Origin: Ramlibacter sp.
GTDB taxonomy: Bacteria; Pseudomonadota; Gammaproteobacteria; Burkholderiales; Burkholderiaceae_C
DNA: 52,938 nucleotides
Direction of reading: 5' to 3'
NCBI GenBank assembly: GCA_013815685.1
Contig: JACDFR010000017.1
Coordinates: 11,505 to 64,442, forward strand
The translations under genes were made by a program, and so were the position numbers. Below, piece by piece: positions 17,837 through 26,640 of this stretch. The notes beneath the pieces are model-generated. The model searched no databases, was not told the DNA's origin, and saw nothing but the letters and a program-made list of their open reading frames with translations. Every line of letters starts with the position of its first letter. The stretch's first letter is position 1.

Positions 17837-18954
17837 GACACAGTACGACCATTTCCGAGGTAGTGCGTGAAGCAAAGCGGGCGCCAAAAGTCGAGCGCTA
17901 CGCCACCTTCTTTCAGGAGTTCAGGGGAACGCGTCTGGCATTCATGGCTTGTGAGCCACAGATTGACGTCGGCATTCTCCATGCCGACATGCTCTCCGGA
18001 CTCGCCGAAATTGGCGCTCTTGGCGTGGCAGAAGGCGTCGGCGCATGCATGCACCTCTATATGCTATTCGCCTTGGCAACCATTCCACTGCCTGATGCAC
18101 ATCTAGACGAGCGCCGCAAACGCCTGCTTCTGCAAATTGCTGAACGCCGTTTGCTTGTGGCAAATACAGGCTCAGATGCTGTTCGGCGTTCGGACAACTC
18201 TGAGCAGACTTCAACCGCACTCGTGGATCTCAAGGACGGGACTTACTCAGCAAGCGGTGCGAAGACTTTCTTGTCGCTTGCGACAGTAGCTGATCTCGTC
18301 CTCTTCACCGCAGGCCCCCCCGACGCCCGTCTGTGTTTTTGCTTGGCGCCATTACGTGACAGCGGGGTTGTTATTGGATCTTCTGAGTTTGATTCATCGC
18401 TAAATATGAACACGCATGGACTCGAGTTCAAGGACGTAATTATTCCAGAGGAAATGGTATTTGCCCCAAGCGGTAACGAAGGCGGCGCGTTATTTCATGG
18501 ATATCAAAGAGCCGTCTTCCAGGCCACTATCTCAGCTGTCTACCTTGGGGCAGCATTTGAAGCCCTTAAAGAGGCAGGGAGCTTTGCGCAGTCGGCCAGA
18601 ATCGACACGGTGGATGGTGTGCGAGCCGAACTAGGATCGCTCGTCATGAAGCATGACGGTGCCTTGGCCATCTCACGGGCATGTCGGGAACCCCTCTACA
18701 CCTTTACCGCCCAGCCAACCCCTGCAACGCTTGCCGCGTTGACAGATACAGCAATGGTAGCGAAGCATTTCGGATGCCAAGTTGCCGCGGCCATTGTGAC
18801 GTCGGTGCAGCGCTTCATCGGTACGCGTTCAATGCGACCCGAACATCCACTTGTCGAGATGTCGAGGATGGTGGCTTTCGGCCCCCTTCATCCCGTTGTG
18901 GCGGCACAAGCCGTCAGACATTTCGCACAGCGGGTATGCCCCAAAGCGGATTGA
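17833..18954 (+). CDS. Acyl-CoA dehydrogenase-like flavoprotein
   Basis: This 373-residue protein has the three-domain layout of acyl-CoA dehydrogenases: a helical N-terminus (DMLSGLAEIGALGVAEGVGA), a beta middle domain (GTYSASGAKTFLSLATVADL, and HGLEFKDVIIPEEMVF) and a helical C-terminus (YQRAVFQATISAVYLGAAFE). Usual members use FAD to oxidise acyl thioesters. The usual EP-x-x-GSD flavin loop is weak here (VANTGSDAV), and I cannot place the catalytic glutamate, so the substrate may be unusual. ATG 17833 overlaps the preceding stop (ATGA). In this operon it may desaturate or hydroxylate an acyl or aminoacyl chain (inference). Confidence 0.78.
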   Translation: MRHSTTISEVVREAKRAPKVERYATFFQEFRGTRLAFMACEPQIDVGILHADMLSGLAEIGALGVAEGVGACMHLYMLFALATIPLPDAHLDERRKRLLLQIAERRLLVANTGSDAVRRSDNSEQTSTALVDLKDGTYSASGAKTFLSLATVADLVLFTAGPPDARLCFCLAPLRDSGVVIGSSEFDSSLNMNTHGLEFKDVIIPEEMVFAPSGNEGGALFHGYQRAVFQATISAVYLGAAFEALKEAGSFAQSARIDTVDGVRAELGSLVMKHDGALAISRACREPLYTFTAQPTPATLAALTDTAMVAKHFGCQVAAAIVTSVQRFIGTRSMRPEHPLVEMSRMVAFGPLHPVVAAQAVRHFAQRVCPKAD

Positions 18955-18958
18955 CACC

Positions 18959-19804
18959 GTGACGGGCCTTCAGATTCCCATTCTTTTTTTTTGGGGGGTG
19001 CTGCTGACAGGTTGGCTCGTGCTGCCAGCTTTCTTTGCACGTAAATCGTATCAACAGTCCGTAAGTAGGGTGCCGGTTTGGGCGGCGATCGCTGCACTCG
19101 AAATAACGAGTCTCTATTTCGAGACTGCGTTCCTTTTGTCTTTCGTTTATTCGCTTGCTGTTTGCGTATTTTTTCTGGAAATTCTCGTTAAATCGTTAGA
19201 CAGGGCAGCTGTCGTTGCAGGCTTTGTCACAGGTGCCATCCTGTCCGCTGCCGCGCTGGTCTGCAGCGAAGTGCTTGTTGCGCTCACCTCGCTCTCGGTT
19301 TCCGTATTGCTTCAACCCTATCGTCCCAACCGCTATTTCTTCTTCGCTTCCGGCCTAGCAATAGTTCCGATCGTCACGCCGTTTGCCGTCACAATTCAGG
19401 ACGCAACCCTGCTTCCGTTACTTATTGTCTTTCTTACACTTGTTCATGCTGCCGATATTTCTGCAGGATTCTCGGGCAAGCTAGGAGGCCACAGACCTTT
19501 TCCGGTACTTAGCCCTAACAAAACGTCAGCGGGTCTATTGGGTTCATTTGTTTTCGTGTGCAGTCTTGCTGTCCTGCTGTTTTCTTTCGTCGACGTTGGC
19601 TTTTTGGCAGCATTTTCCGTTGGCACCACGTTGGTACTGACTTCGGTATGCGGTGACCTGGTTGGCTCCAAAATCAAGAGAGTTCTACTTCTCAAGGATT
19701 TCAGTCGCGCGCTCGGGGTTCATGGTGGGTTTGGTGACCGCCTGGATAGCTTGACAATGTCGGCGCCGCTTATCGCTTATTTTCTGGCGACCAGGTCAAT
19801 ATGA
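18959..19804 (+). CDS. CdsA-like phosphatidate cytidylyltransferase family membrane protein
   Basis: This membrane protein of about 281 residues has seven or eight helices. Its C-terminus carries the CDP-diglyceride synthetase signature: S237-K-I-K-R, then KD, then VHGGFGDRLDS ending near 264, plus the upstream SPNKTSAG, equivalent to the usual SPKKTxEG. CdsA enzymes transfer CMP from CTP to phosphatidate. The start is GTG 18959, four bases after the preceding stop. A second, operon-borne CdsA outside the usual cdsA-dxr-bamA context suggests a dedicated CDP-activated lipid or prenyl/alkyl donor. It overlaps the next gene by ATGA. Confidence 0.85.
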   Translation: MTGLQIPILFFWGVLLTGWLVLPAFFARKSYQQSVSRVPVWAAIAALEITSLYFETAFLLSFVYSLAVCVFFLEILVKSLDRAAVVAGFVTGAILSAAALVCSEVLVALTSLSVSVLLQPYRPNRYFFFASGLAIVPIVTPFAVTIQDATLLPLLIVFLTLVHAADISAGFSGKLGGHRPFPVLSPNKTSAGLLGSFVFVCSLAVLLFSFVDVGFLAAFSVGTTLVLTSVCGDLVGSKIKRVLLLKDFSRALGVHGGFGDRLDSLTMSAPLIAYFLATRSI

Positions 19805-20472
19805 TGTTGAGCACTATTGCGATTCGATCTCGTGTGCTAGATCAGAATTGGCGACCGGTCGCAGTGGAAGTGAAGCGCGCATGCGCGCGGCAAATTACGG
19901 TCGCGGACCTGCTCATTTGTTTGCGTGAGATGCCCTATGGGAGGCCGAAGGTGCCAACAGTAGTTGGTTGCATCACAGAGTGGCGCGGAACGTGTTCTCT
20001 AAAACATCTCGCTGTCGTCGACTTGTTGAAGGGTCTGGGAATTGAGGCTGATATCTGGCTAGCAGCCTATCAAATTGACCCGGCAAGCGTGACCTGGAAT
20101 GAAGAGGTCCGCACAGCGCTCTCCATCTCCCCGGTGTACGACGTGCACAACTATGTAACGCTCAAGAGCACTGGGGAAATAGTCGACGTTACGTTCCCTC
20201 GACACTTCTCCAAGTTTGGTTTGAAGACTTCCGACAGTGCGCGATCATTCTCTACTTTAGCCTGTAGCTCGCCCATTAAAACAGACATTGTTCATCCCAA
20301 CTCGAACTTGAGACTGATGAAAGATCGCTGGCTTGGCTATTTCAACGATCCACCGGCTCTGTCTGTGCGCGAAGCTTTCGTCCAATCGTTAGCACAGCTG
20401 ACAGTCCTGGATCATTTTGTGACCGACCGCCGGCAAACCATTCAAGCAGCAGTGTCCCAGCAAGGCTTGTAA
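19801..20472 (+). CDS. Transglutaminase-fold (papain-like) protein
   Basis: This 223-residue soluble protein has the transglutaminase-like triad in the expected order: C65 in WRGTCSLKH, H116 in DVHNYV and D129 in EIVDVTFP. The helix after the cysteine (HLAVVDLLKGLGIEADIWLA) matches the family pattern in which the cysteine helix precedes a strand. Such domains act as peptidases, amidases or acyl-transferring amide synthases. It follows the CdsA-like gene with an ATGA overlap and precedes the transferase by 12 bases. In this cluster, amide formation or acyl transfer on an activated intermediate is plausible (inference). Confidence 0.7.
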   Translation: MMLSTIAIRSRVLDQNWRPVAVEVKRACARQITVADLLICLREMPYGRPKVPTVVGCITEWRGTCSLKHLAVVDLLKGLGIEADIWLAAYQIDPASVTWNEEVRTALSISPVYDVHNYVTLKSTGEIVDVTFPRHFSKFGLKTSDSARSFSTLACSSPIKTDIVHPNSNLRLMKDRWLGYFNDPPALSVREAFVQSLAQLTVLDHFVTDRRQTIQAAVSQQGL

Positions 20473-20484
20473 GGCTGGCCCCAC

Positions 20485-21468
20485 ATGATCCCCAAACCGC
20501 TCTCACTTACTGCGAATTGGGCAGTGGCTACCTCAGACGCATATCTCGTAACCCACGCCCTTCCATTGGCCTATACCTACAGTGAATTGTTTGGGACGCC
20601 GCTACCCGTCGTGCGACGGGCGAGGCGTGAGACAGATCAGAGCGTCCATTACCAGACAGTGACGCGATGGCGCGCTGGCTACAAATTCGACAGGATGCTT
20701 TGCCTGGACATCCCGAGTCTATTGCAGATGAAACTGCTCGGCGCCCGGTGTGACTTCCTCTATCACGCCCTCATCAGCAAACAGGCCCTCGTGCGGAACG
20801 GAAGGCCGCATAAAGCACTTGCTTTTGCTGAGCGCCTCTTTTTCCCCAGTGGCGACCAGGTGCAGGAGCTGACTTCCGAGCACCTTGCGAATGCCTTCGT
20901 TTGCGGCCATCTTCCGTACGATTGGTTAAGCATTCCCCACACACTTCTCCCGCAGAAAGCGGAGCAGGCATTGAGAAGATGGATGGCCGCCCCCTCGCCT
21001 CGCATCCTATTACTGGGGACGCGGGGACGTTTCGGCGCTTGGACAGACGTATGTCATGCCCTAGGTAGTGGAAGCAACTATACGTTCGGCGTCAAGCTGC
21101 ATCCAAGCCTACCTGCCGTCAAACTTGACCGTTCAATTCACGACTTAAGCGGAGTTCCGGTACCCCTACTCGCCAAGCATTCCCAATTGGTGATTGGGGA
21201 CCATTCGTCAGCCACTCTCGAGGCCCTGCACGTAGGTTGCGCAGTAGCCACCATGGAGACTCCCGCCCTTATTGAGGCAGAGGAAAACGCATCCGATCGT
21301 GCGACTGAGTTTGCCTACTTAAGTAGGACCACCAGATTACGCAATCTGCAGCAGCTATTGGATTTGCTCGATAGCCCCGGCAGCTGGCGTTATGGGGCAC
21401 CTGAGCCTGTGCCGGCCAAACGCGTAGGTGACGGTCTGATTTATCAAATGTCTCCCGATGCCTGTTGA
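20485..21468 (+). CDS. CDP-glycerol glycerophosphotransferase-like / GT-B-fold transferase
   Basis: This protein of 327 residues has no signal peptide. The C-terminal half has the nucleotide-binding pattern PRILLLGTRGRFGAW, FGVKLHPSLPAV and then VIGDHSSATLEALHVGCAVA near 237-256, which resembles the D-x-S-S-x-x-x-E-A motif of TagF/Glyphos_transf proteins. Those transfer glycerol phosphate from CDP-glycerol to a lipid-linked acceptor. The resemblance is by eye and a UDP-sugar GT-B enzyme remains possible. Co-location with a CTP-dependent CdsA-like enzyme supports a CDP-linked donor. Its end overlaps the MFS start by 11 bases. Confidence 0.55.
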   Translation: MIPKPLSLTANWAVATSDAYLVTHALPLAYTYSELFGTPLPVVRRARRETDQSVHYQTVTRWRAGYKFDRMLCLDIPSLLQMKLLGARCDFLYHALISKQALVRNGRPHKALAFAERLFFPSGDQVQELTSEHLANAFVCGHLPYDWLSIPHTLLPQKAEQALRRWMAAPSPRILLLGTRGRFGAWTDVCHALGSGSNYTFGVKLHPSLPAVKLDRSIHDLSGVPVPLLAKHSQLVIGDHSSATLEALHVGCAVATMETPALIEAEENASDRATEFAYLSRTTRLRNLQQLLDLLDSPGSWRYGAPEPVPAKRVGDGLIYQMSPDAC

Positions 21469-22627
21469 CTTCGAAATGAACCGTGCCAGGTCGACCGCTC
21501 TATGGCTGCTTTGGGTACGGCTACTTGGAACAATGCCGCGTTTGGCGGTGCAAGCGACCATCCCGCAAGTAATGGCCTGGGGTGGTTTCGGGCCGAAGGA
21601 TGCAGGATTGATAGTCGCACTGCATTCTGTCGCTGCAATTGCGACAATCTACGCATACGACGGGCTGCGACAGCGATATTCGGCGCACAAGATCACAGTT
21701 GCCGGCGGCGTCCTTTCCGCCATAGGAATGTTATCGGTTGCCACCATTCCCGGACCGGAGTGGCTCTGGCTCACTTTCAGTCTTCTGGGGGGATGCGGCT
21801 GGGCAATGTTCAGCTTGAGAGGGCCTCAGGAATTGATCGACCTGCGTCCTCCTTTTGAGCGGGTGAGCAGCTTGAGAGCAGTGGCACAAGGCCCAGTCAT
21901 GGCAGCACTTCTGGTGCCGCCACTCACTTTAGTACTTGCAGAGGCATTTGGCTGGAAAGCCATCCTTGTCTTGTATTCGCTTGTCATCGGTGCATCTGCC
22001 TTGCTATTTAGTAAGGTGTCATCCTTTCAAAGCAGGGATTCCTTCCGGAAACGGAGGATAGAGCCGACAGGGCTGCGCTTGTCTGAGTGGATGGTTACCT
22101 CTGGCGCTGTACTGTCAGGATTCGTCGCGGGTCTTCTGAATGCCCACCTGGTCTTGATAGTGCAATCAGTGCAAAGCGGGCTGACGTGGCTGGTTGCTTG
22201 GGTCGGGCTGTCAGGCACTTTGGCCTTGGTCTCTACCTACATTTGGGCTGGGCTTCATCAAGCCAAGCGAATCACAACGAGCATGACCTACAGCCTTGCC
22301 GTGGCGATAACCGTGACCGCTGCCGCTGTGCTGTCAAGTAACGGCTTTCTGCTGCTGATTAGTAGCTGCGTTTGGCCAGCAGTAAGCATTGGGTTGTTCA
22401 TGGAGATCTTCCTTCCTGGCCCTTCTAAAGCCGCAAATAGCCGCCGTGATGGCCAACTAATTATTTTGCATTTAATATCCGGCGCGGCAGGCGCCTACCT
22501 AGGTGGCGCACTCGCTCAGACGAGTGGGTCATATTTTGCCGCTTTTGCAACCACCGCCTTGTTAGCGCTAGTCCATCTCGCAATACGCATGCCATCGAAC
22601 AAGGACAAGAGGAGCCAATTAGATTGA
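21458..22627 (+). CDS. Major facilitator superfamily transporter
   Basis: This protein of about 389 residues has about twelve hydrophobic helices split by a basic loop near residue 195 (SRDSFRKRRIEP). The first half shows the MFS-type loop AYDGLRQRYSAHKITVAGG. The family spans many substrates; sequence alone gives none. ATG 21458 overlaps the previous gene; ATG 21476 is an alternative six codons on. It overlaps the next gene as TTGA. As the only carrier in the operon it is the natural candidate for exporting, importing or flipping the cluster's product (inference; LplT-like lipid flipping is a testable idea). Confidence 0.85.
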   Translation: MPVDFEMNRARSTALWLLWVRLLGTMPRLAVQATIPQVMAWGGFGPKDAGLIVALHSVAAIATIYAYDGLRQRYSAHKITVAGGVLSAIGMLSVATIPGPEWLWLTFSLLGGCGWAMFSLRGPQELIDLRPPFERVSSLRAVAQGPVMAALLVPPLTLVLAEAFGWKAILVLYSLVIGASALLFSKVSSFQSRDSFRKRRIEPTGLRLSEWMVTSGAVLSGFVAGLLNAHLVLIVQSVQSGLTWLVAWVGLSGTLALVSTYIWAGLHQAKRITTSMTYSLAVAITVTAAAVLSSNGFLLLISSCVWPAVSIGLFMEIFLPGPSKAANSRRDGQLIILHLISGAAGAYLGGALAQTSGSYFAAFATTALLALVHLAIRMPSNKDKRSQLD

Positions 22628-23226
22628 CCCCATCTCTTTCCGACCGAGCGCTCTATTTGGTGCTATCGATCTTTATTATCCTCGGCTTCTACCAATTTTA
22701 TTTCTGGAGCCAGCGAAGAACCGCGTTGTCCACACGTGAGTTGCACACCTCGCTTGACGATTACATCCCGTTTTGGCCCACATGGACATGGATATATAGC
22801 GGCCTCTACTATCCTGCCATATTAGGCTTGACGTTCCTTCTCGATTCGCATCGTCAATTTTTGACGATCGCGTTTAGCTTTATCGTGCTGCTTGTTCTGC
22901 AGATGGCGTTTTTCTTGACTTTCCCCGTTTGCACGCCAATCAAGTGGCGTGAACTGAACGCTGGTAGAACCTTGTCCGAAAGGTATCTGGCAATCATTCA
23001 GCGATTCGATTCGAGGCACAACAGCTTTCCGAGCATGCATACATCTGTTGCGATGCTGGTGGCGCTTCACCTGTATGAAACATTTGGGATCGGCGGTATT
23101 TCTTTCCTGTTCCCAACCTTAATCGGTCTGAGTTGCTTGTTCACCAAGCAGCACTACGTTGTGGATATTTTGCCGGGCGCACTTATAGGCTGCGTCGCCT
23201 TCGCCGCTTTTCGACAATTGGCATGA
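22624..23226 (+). CDS. PAP2-superfamily membrane phosphatase/phosphotransferase, AUR1/SMS-like motif
   Basis: This 200-residue protein has about six helices. The acid-phosphatase motif C2 is S134-F-P-S-M-H139 and the third motif is SCLFTKQHYVVDI with H177 and D181. The H-Y-x-x-D form resembles the head-group exchange enzymes (inositol-phosphorylceramide and sphingomyelin synthases) as much as simple lipid phosphatases. The C1 Lys-Arg motif is not obvious. The start is TTG 22624, overlapping the MFS stop as TTGA; no ATG lies in a suitable place before the first helix. It may remove or transfer a phospho-headgroup on the outer face of the membrane (inference). Confidence 0.8.
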   Translation: MTPSLSDRALYLVLSIFIILGFYQFYFWSQRRTALSTRELHTSLDDYIPFWPTWTWIYSGLYYPAILGLTFLLDSHRQFLTIAFSFIVLLVLQMAFFLTFPVCTPIKWRELNAGRTLSERYLAIIQRFDSRHNSFPSMHTSVAMLVALHLYETFGIGGISFLFPTLIGLSCLFTKQHYVVDILPGALIGCVAFAAFRQLA

Positions 23227-24089
23227 TCTTCGGGGTACTAGCGGCGACCGTGCTGGCGCTTTATGTTCTTAGTTGTATTGCCGTCTATGTCTGGGCTGAT
23301 CGTCTGATTTTTCAGCCGGACAGAGAGGTCTACATGACACCCGCCGACTGCGGGGTTGCATTCCGCGATGTGTTCATCCCATTGCAAGGTAGTGAATCCC
23401 TGCATGGATGGTTTCATCAAGCAAGGGACGGTGCCCCGTCGGTTCTGTTTCTGCACGGCACCTGCGGGAACATGTCAGAAAATATTGCACATTTTCGCCG
23501 GCTCTCGTGCCTGGGCGTGTCCGTGCTGATGGTAGATTACCGCGGCTATGGCGCCAGCTCGGGTTTACGTCCTTCCGAAAGAGAAATGAAGGAAGATGCT
23601 GTAGCGGCGTGGAAATTTCTTCATGAAGTTGCTCCAGCGAGCACGAGCCGATTTGTCTTCGGACGATCGTTAGGTGCTTCCGTGGCCCTCGGAGCGCTCC
23701 CAAAACTTGACATTGTGTCTGGCGTGATTCTCGAGTGCCCTTTCACGTCGATACTGGACGTCGTTAGACTGAATAAACTTTCATATCTATTTCCGTTTTC
23801 GTTTCTTATCCGCACCAAATTCAATACTTATCAGGCCGCCGCACATGTGACGCGACCCGTTCTTCTGATTCATGGAACCAAAGATTCGCTGATACCCTCG
23901 GACATGTCCAAAGCTCTTCTGGCGCAGCTTGTGAATGGGAAACTTGTCTTGGTGAGCGGCGCCGGCCACGACAATGTGGCCCTGATCGGAGCGAAAGATT
24001 ATTTGGAAGAGATTTCAGACTTCATGGACATTTGCACGCGAAGTAAACCCGAAGCGTCGCGCATCCTCCACGATGTGGTTGATGGATGA
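23223..24089 (+). CDS. Membrane-anchored alpha/beta hydrolase (BEM46/ABHD13-like)
   Basis: This 288-residue protein has one N-terminal transmembrane segment (GVLAATVLALYVLSCIAVYV), then an alpha/beta hydrolase domain. The oxyanion motif is LHGTCGN near 78, the nucleophile elbow is G147-R-S149-L-G151, and the acid and base are D221 (GTKDSLIP) and H249 (GAGHDN). The YRGYGASSG segment is typical of the BEM46 group, often depalmitoylases or lipases. ATG 23223 overlaps the PAP2 stop (ATGA). A lipid esterase or acyl-transferring role fits the rest of the operon, but the substrate is not known. Confidence 0.87.
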   Translation: MIFGVLAATVLALYVLSCIAVYVWADRLIFQPDREVYMTPADCGVAFRDVFIPLQGSESLHGWFHQARDGAPSVLFLHGTCGNMSENIAHFRRLSCLGVSVLMVDYRGYGASSGLRPSEREMKEDAVAAWKFLHEVAPASTSRFVFGRSLGASVALGALPKLDIVSGVILECPFTSILDVVRLNKLSYLFPFSFLIRTKFNTYQAAAHVTRPVLLIHGTKDSLIPSDMSKALLAQLVNGKLVLVSGAGHDNVALIGAKDYLEEISDFMDICTRSKPEASRILHDVVDG

Positions 24090-24307
24090 CTGCAAGGCGA
24101 GGCCTTGAATCCCCTGACCGCTTAGTTCGTAATTTTCGCAAGCGGCTCGAGCATGCTGGCGATCCTATTCTTGAAGGCATCTACGTCAGCGGGAAGGATG
24201 GTGTCCATCTGAAAGTTGAGTGGACACTATGCATGACCCCAAGAAGACCTTGGATCTGGATTCGTCGACTTCCAGAAGAGCTAAACGAAAAAATCAGAGT
24301 TAGCTGA
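24086..24307 (+). CDS. Small ORF of unknown function at the operon end
   Basis: This is a 73-codon frame whose ATG overlaps the hydrolase stop (ATGA), the same coupling used through the operon. The product is basic, contains LEGIYVSGKDGVHLKVEW and has no recognised domain. The inverted repeat GTGTCCA (24201-24207) / TGGACAC (24221-24227) lies inside it. It may be a truncated gene cut by the island boundary rather than a real protein. Confidence 0.35.
   Translation: MTARRGLESPDRLVRNFRKRLEHAGDPILEGIYVSGKDGVHLKVEWTLCMTPRRPWIWIRRLPEELNEKIRVS
24201..24227. repeat. Inverted repeat at the right edge of the low-GC region
   Basis: GTGTCCA and TGGACAC form perfect 7-base arms separated by 13 bases. 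It lies close to where base composition returns to the level of the host. It could be an insertion-sequence end, a recombination scar or a weak terminator stem; no transposase frame was recognised around it. Confidence 0.4.
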
Positions 24308-24345
24308 ACTCGACAGTAGCCGTGCATAAGCAACTGGCCCGGGCT

Positions 24346-24371
24346 CTTGAAATCATGAAAAATGCCCTTAT
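24346..24371 (+). promoter_or_regulatory. Sigma-32 (heat-shock) promoter of groESL
   Basis: CTTGAA at 24346-24351, 13 bases, then CCCTTAT at 24365-24371 matches the RpoH consensus CTTGAA-N13-17-CCCATNT with one change in the -10. It lies about 115 bases before the groES start and just before the CIRCE element. Confidence 0.75.
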
Positions 24372-24373
24372 CA

Positions 24374-24400
24374 TTAGCACTCGCTGGGATGGACTGCTAA
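24374..24400 (+). promoter_or_regulatory. CIRCE element (HrcA operator)
   Basis: TTAGCACTC, 9 bases, GACTGCTAA: the canonical inverted repeat TTAGCACTC-N9-GAGTGCTAA with a single mismatch (C for G at the third base of the right arm). It sits immediately downstream of the sigma-32 -10, near the expected transcription start, where HrcA would block groESL transcription until heat shock. Confidence 0.93.
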
Positions 24401-24485
24401 CAAGCACCCGCTCCTCGAAAAAGTTATTAAGCGCTAACTTCGTTGGCGCTTTTTGATATCCCTCAGTTTCAGTCAAGGAGATGCA

Positions 24486-24806
24486 ATGAAACTTCGCCCC
24501 CTGCACGATCGCGTGATCGTCAAGCGCCTGGAAAACGAAACCAAGACCGCTTCGGGCATCGTGATTCCCGACAATGTCGCCGAAAAGCCCGACCAGGGCG
24601 AAGTGCTGGCTGTCGGCCCCGGCCGCAAGAACGACAAGGGCGATCTCATCGCCTTGAACGTGGCCGTGGGCGACCGCGTCCTGTTCGGCAAGTACAGCGG
24701 CCAGACCGTCAAGGTCGATGGCGACGAGCTGCTGGTCATGAAGGAAGACGACCTGTTCGCCGTGGTCGAGGGCTCGCCGTCCGCCGGCCTGAAAAAGGTC
24801 GCCTGA
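24486..24806 (+). CDS. groES: Co-chaperonin GroES
   Basis: This product of about 106 residues is slightly longer than the usual 95-97 because of an extra loop and tail. [16 protein letters not shown] at the start, the mobile loop [16 protein letters not shown] that contacts GroEL, and [20 protein letters not shown] near the end are canonical. AAGGAG at 24475-24480 precedes ATG 24486. It caps the GroEL cavity during ATP-driven folding in the cytoplasm. The C-terminus [12 protein letters not shown] is an extension beyond the typical end. It is the first gene of the sigma-32/CIRCE-controlled groESL operon, 55 bases before groEL. Confidence 0.97.
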   Translation: MKLRPLHDRVIVKRLENETKTASGIVIPDNVAEKPDQGEVLAVGPGRKNDKGDLIALNVAVGDRVLFGKYSGQTVKVDGDELLVMKEDDLFAVVEGSPSAGLKKVA

Positions 24807-24852
24807 TTCCCGTCTTTCGACGAATCAGCAATCCGTTCCAATCCATTTTTGA

Positions 24853-26520
<1,668 letters not shown>

Positions 26521-26527
26521 TGTCCTT

Positions 26528-26558
26528 CACGTGAAAATCGCGCTGCGAATTTCACGTG
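26528..26558. repeat. Inverted repeat just after groEL
   Basis: CACGTGAAA (26528-26536) and TTTCACGTG (26550-26558) are perfect 9-base arms separated by 13 bases. There is no T-run, so it is not a classical terminator by itself. It may protect the 3' end of the groESL mRNA or be a regulator site; it lies 8 bases after the groEL stop. Confidence 0.6.
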
Positions 26559-26574
26559 CCTCCATCAGATCGAA

Positions 26575-26598
26575 AGCCGGCGTGAAGCCGGCTTTTTT
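26575..26598 (+). terminator. Rho-independent terminator of groESL
   Basis: AGCCGGC (26575-26581), loop GTGAA, GCCGGCT (26587-26593), then a run of six T to 26598. The order of stem and T-tract fits the plus strand and places it 55 bases after the groEL stop. Confidence 0.9.
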
Positions 26599-26640
26599 CA
26601 TGGTGCGCGTTGCTTCGCGAACCTGAAGGCAGCAAGCGTG

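Noticed and set aside
24086..24307. Transposase remnant at the right edge of the operon
   Set aside because: The inverted repeat suggested an IS end, but no transposase motif was found in any frame, so no mobile element is called.
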